Assembly (NCBI RefSeq): GCF_030272615.1
Contig: NC_081414.1
Location: 523,384,137-523,448,136 of the forward strand
DNA: 64,000 nucleotides
Reading direction: 5' to 3'
Source: Cryptomeria japonica
Taxonomy: Eukaryota > Streptophyta > Pinopsida > Cupressales > Cupressaceae
Shown: positions 60,440 to 64,000 of the stretch, piece after piece
How positions within the stretch are numbered: the first letter of the stretch is position 1
How the letters are laid out: every line of letters starts with the position of its first letter
Notes under the pieces: generated by a model
The model's input: only the letters and a program-made list of their open reading frames with translations
Databases searched by the model: none
What the model was told of the DNA's origin: nothing
Made by a program: the position numbers and the translations under genes

Positions 60440-61872
60440 CATGCATAGGTGAAGAAGATATGCTCAATGTATATTCCTTCCCAATCATCCTAATCATGCA
60501 AGAATCGATCCATATGACCCCCCATATGTAAATCCTTTTGCTGCACTATATCAAATCCCAGAAAATTTGAATCCTCCTGAATTTGAACTTCCTAAGAGCA
60601 GCCTCCATTTTCTCTTTGGACCTCCTGAAGAGGAACTTCAATTAGTGAATCCTCTCCAAATCCCAATGCAAGGAAATCCACCCCTTGGTGGGAATAACCC
60701 ACCTCCACCTATGGCACCAACATTTGAGTTCCCTATTTCCGATCAGTGGGATAATGCTAATCTCAAAAACATTCCAGCTTCTTCCCTCCCTAAATTCTAT
60801 GGATTAGTGACAAAGGACCTAGACAACTTCTTGTTTGAGTTTGATGTCCTCTGTAGAGGTTTTGATTATACTACAGATGCCCATAGACTCAAAATATTCC
60901 CTGCCACATTGAAAGAATCATCTTTAAGATGGTTTGAGTCTAGGGAATAGCACAATCACTACATGGGATGAGATGAAATGATTGTTTCTCATGAAATAAA
61001 ATTATTATTGTAGAGGCACTGACCACCATGGGGATGATATTTTTAGAATGACATAGAAAGAAGATGAGAGTCTTGAAGATTATCTAGATAGGTTTCTATT
61101 TAGTGTCAAAAAGTCCAAGCATAGCACTCTAAATGAAGATTCTCTCAAGTTGATATTTTTGAGAGGAATCAGTGATGAATGCACATATGCTTTGGATCTT
61201 ATGGGAGGAGGTGATATAAAACAATCAACTTGGAATGACATTGGACAATTTTGTCAGAAGTCTTCTAGATCTGCTTCTAAGAAGAATAGGTGTTTCAATC
61301 CATGCATTTCTTCATCAACATTTGGTAATGGAGTTTCTAGAATGGAACTTAGCCATTTGTTGAAGGATTTTAAGGAGGATATCATAAACAATATGGCTAC
61401 TCAACTCGACACAATGGTTGCAAATCTTGAAGTTCCTGATTTCAAGACAATACAAGGTGATGATGAACAAGTTTTCTATGTTTCTCAAAGAAGGCCAAAT
61501 TTTCCAAGACAAGGTATGCTTCCCAATCCACTTTCTTTTTCTGGTTATAGTGGAAATCCTATGCACCAAATAATAAATGGCAATCTCCATATGCTCAAAA
61601 TTTTTGGTAGTTATCCAAATTGGTATGGTCCTCAAGGCCAAGGGCAGCATTTTTCCAATCAAAATCCACAGTGGAAGCAGCCACAAGGAAATTGGTCTCC
61701 ACCACAGGGACCATGGCAACAATTTCAAGGATATTGGCAACCTGCTCCTTAATGGAGGGGGGTTAGCCATGGACAAATCAGTCGACTGGATATCAACAAC
61801 CAATGCACTAGCCACAACCACCTACAATAATGCCTCCTCTTGCAGCCACTCCTGTTCTACCTAAACCCACAT
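60440..61872 (+). pseudogene. gag: Athila-like gag, frameshifted
   Basis: An open region from about 60479 (NPFAALYQIPENLNPPEFE) leads to the gag core ASSLPKFYGLVTKDLDNFLFEF, ATLKESSLRWFES. Frameshifts and stops at about 60948-61060 destroy the WDEM--LFL segment. The frame resumes with ESLEDYLDRFLFSVKKSK and FLRGISDECTYALDLMGGGD. The tail (61600-61752) is rich in Gln, Pro, Trp and Gly with repeats of PQGxW type and no CCHC knuckle. Stops at 61750 and 61870 precede protease. Confidence 0.85.
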
Positions 61873-61874
61873 AG

Positions 61875-62960
61875 TTGCCCACTCAACCAATGTCGAATCC
61901 TAATAGCAAATCTCAGCAACAACAACAGGTTTATTTAGCTGATCCTAATCAATACCAAACCTATTCTCTATCTATAAGTAATATTCACGTCAGATCTCAG
62001 ACAACTTTGCCTAACTCATCCCCACCAGTTATAATTGAGATACCAAAAGAACAAGAAATCTCTAGTCCAACAATCCCAATACATCAAAATCAGCAAATAC
62101 CTCCATTTCCTCAGAGGTTGCAAGAAAAAGAGATTCTTCTAGAACAGGAACAAAGTTTTGATATTACAGATCAGCTAAAACACGTATGTGTTAAAATTCC
62201 ATTGCTACAAGCTATTAAGGATGTCCCTATATACAGTAAGGCACTTAGGGAAGCATGTCTAAAGAAGCCTGGTAGAAAGAAAAAAGATCTGCAAATAGTG
62301 CATGGAATGGGTCAATTGGCTTATATCATGTTAGGAAAAGTTTCAATTCCTAAGTATGTTGATCCTGGTAGCCTTGTTGTGAATATAGTCATCAATAGCA
62401 CTTGGATAAAGAATGTTTTGATAGATTTAGGAGCAACCATTAATATCATGACAAGGGATATTATGCAGTGGCTTGAAATAACTAGTCTCAGACCTACACC
62501 TGTAGTCCTACAGCTTGCTGATAGTTCTACAGTTTGACCTGATGGTATGATTGATGATATAGTTGTTGCTTTAGATTATTGGGAATACCCTACAAATTTA
62601 ATGATCCTGTCTCCTAAGGCCACATTGGGAGGATATCCAGTGATTTTGGGAAGACCTTGTCTTGCTATATCTTATGCATATATTGGATGTTGGTCAGGGG
62701 ATATGACTATCTCAGATGGAAATTCTGCCAAAACTCTAGCTCTGTATTCTCCTGCTTAGCCCCAATCTGATCAACAACAAGCCGTTTGGCCTAACTTGGG
62801 AGAAGAATTTGGAGAAGGAGTTGACTTTGTCAATCACCTTATGATGATTAATATAGGACCATTCATCCAACTTCATGATGATGACCCAATTCTCTATAAA
62901 ATTTAGACAAATGATTTAAGACAAGAGAAACAGTCGCAGGAGTTAGTATCAAATATTTCA
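61875..62960 (+). pseudogene. pol: Athila-like protease region
   Basis: 61875-62537 is open: a Gln/Pro-rich linker, then CVKIPLLQAIKDVPIYSKALRE, a motif typical of this branch, and the protease active site VLIDLGATINIM (DLGA). After one stop at 62536 the frame goes on with the flap and GYPVILGRPCLA (62547-62759), then a stop at 62757 and a decayed linker. Confidence 0.85.
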
Positions 62961-64000
62961 GAATAAGACTTTCCTGCAGCCACTGATATACTGCATACTC
63001 TGTTGTCGAAGGAAGTCTGCACTTCTCATTTTTCTAAAGTATCTTAGATTGATCTTACTATCAAAGTGGAAGTTGATTCAACCAAATATTTGAATATCAA
63101 TAGTAAACTCATAGAAACCCAAAGAGTAGCACTTGTGGACTTGCTCAAATGTCATAAATATTCTTTTGCATGTGATTACAAGGATATGCATGGAATTGAT
63201 CCTACGGGTTTTACCCACCATATCTACATAAAAGAAGACTCCAGACCACTTAGATAGCCACAAAGAAGAATCAATCCTACATTAAGAGAAATAGTTAAAG
63301 AAGAATTGTAGAAATTATTAAATGCTTAATTTATCTATCCTATTTCAGATAGTCAATGGGTGTCACCTTTAGTGATAGTTCCCAAGAAAGGAGGAAAATG
63401 TTGGGTATGTGTGGACTACAAAGCTTTGAACTTGGCAATGAGGAAGGATCATTTTTCATTACTATTTGTAGATCAGGTATTAGACTCCTTAGCAGGGAAG
63501 CAATATTTCTCATTTCTTGATGGATTTAGTGGCTATAACCAAATTCAAATTGCCCCAGAGGATCAAGAAAAGACTACATTTACTTGTCTTGGAGTAACAT
63601 ATGCATATTATGTTCTTCCTTTTGGATTATGTAATTCTCCAGCTACTTTTCAAAGAGCAGTGATAAGCATATTTTCAGATATTTCCCAGGACAACATGGA
63701 AATCTATATGGATGATTTTACATCCTATGGTTTAGAATTTGAAGAGGCATTGAAGAACCTGAAGAAAGTTTTGTAGCGATGTGTAGACTACAATTTATCA
63801 TTGAATAGTGAAAAGTGCTTCATGATGATGCATGAAGGTATAGTTCTCAGTCATTATATCTCTATAAATGGAATACAAGTTAACCCAACAAAAATAGAAG
63901 TCATTCAAAATATCCCTGCACCAGTAAAGCAAAAAGATGTCAGCAGTTCTCTTGGTCATGCTGGATATTATAGGAGGTTTATCAAATATTTCAGCAAAAT
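62961..64000 (+). pseudogene. pol: Athila-like reverse transcriptase, cut by window edge
   Basis: 63066-63257 gives the RT leader (FACDYKDMHGIDP, HHIYIKEDSRPLR). Stops at 63255, 63309 and 63328 interrupt PQRRINPTLREIVKEEL. 63360-63776 is open with SPLVIVPKKGG, CVDYKALN, FLDGFSGYNQI, LPFGLCNSPATFQRA and the active site YMDDFT. After a stop at 63774 the thumb continues (LNSEKCFMMMHEGIVLSHYIS, LGHAGYYRRFIKYFSK) to the edge. Confidence 0.9.

Larger units (their letters stand above)
59043..64000 (+). mobile_element. Athila/Tat-type Ty3/gypsy element, 5' part
   Basis: A putative 5' LTR, a tRNA-Asp type PBS, gag, protease with DLGA, and RT with FLDGFSGYNQI and YMDDFT: all typical of the non-chromovirus Athila/Tat branch. 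It runs off the right edge during RT. The left boundary is set by TGATAAGCTGGG at 59043, next to the Y coding region it interrupts. Confidence 0.85.

Overview
This window is plant nuclear DNA made almost entirely of nested LTR retrotransposons. I recognise no intact host gene and no rRNA, tRNA, CRISPR or bacterial-type feature. Ty1/copia and Ty3/gypsy polyproteins, tRNA-iMet and tRNA-Asp type primer binding sites (PBS), a plant mobile domain (PMD) gene and LTRs of 1 to 5 kb all point to a large-genome seed plant. A conifer is plausible from the deep nesting of decayed elements, but that is inference. Every coding region carries stop codons, frameshifts or deletions.

The scaffold is one old minus-strand gypsy element, C. 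Its right-hand 5' LTR is 43171-44108 plus 50757-55096 and its PBS is at 43155-43168. Gag, protease and the start of reverse transcriptase lie at 40836-42996. The rest of pol, with a chromodomain-like tail, lies at 30720-33195. Its 3' LTR survives as 13782-14342 plus 28182-30716. Other elements landed in it. Copia D (33201-40835, minus) split its RT. Copia B (44109-50751, plus) split its 5' LTR with target duplication TTGTC. Element L (14343-28181, plus) split its 3' LTR; L has roughly 4.1-kb LTRs and no recognisable coding sequence. L contains a solo LTR, S (20078-21576), with target duplication AAAAG. A short LINE- or SINE-like insertion (53669-53824) has a 15-bp target duplication.

The left end is a further nest. 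Element T (8857-13781) appears to have entered the C 3' LTR. It shows a polypurine tract, a 3' LTR and, in antisense, a decayed PMD gene. Copia A (3172-8856, minus, same family as B) sits in T. A gypsy element G (1-3171, minus) runs off the left edge and interrupts the 3' LTR of A. At the right end (55097-64000) a GA-rich tract is followed by a minus-strand unit Y: a putative LTR, a polypurine tract and an unrecognised reading frame of about 680 codons. Y is cut by an Athila/Tat-type gypsy element (59043-64000, plus) that runs off the right edge.

The items most worth a second look are L (a LARD-like non-autonomous element with a GC-rich palindromic minisatellite of differing copy number in its two LTRs), the antisense PMD gene in T, and the unidentified Y protein. 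Boundaries come from reading TG/CA ends, PBS, polypurine tracts and target duplications by eye; no alignment or database search was run.
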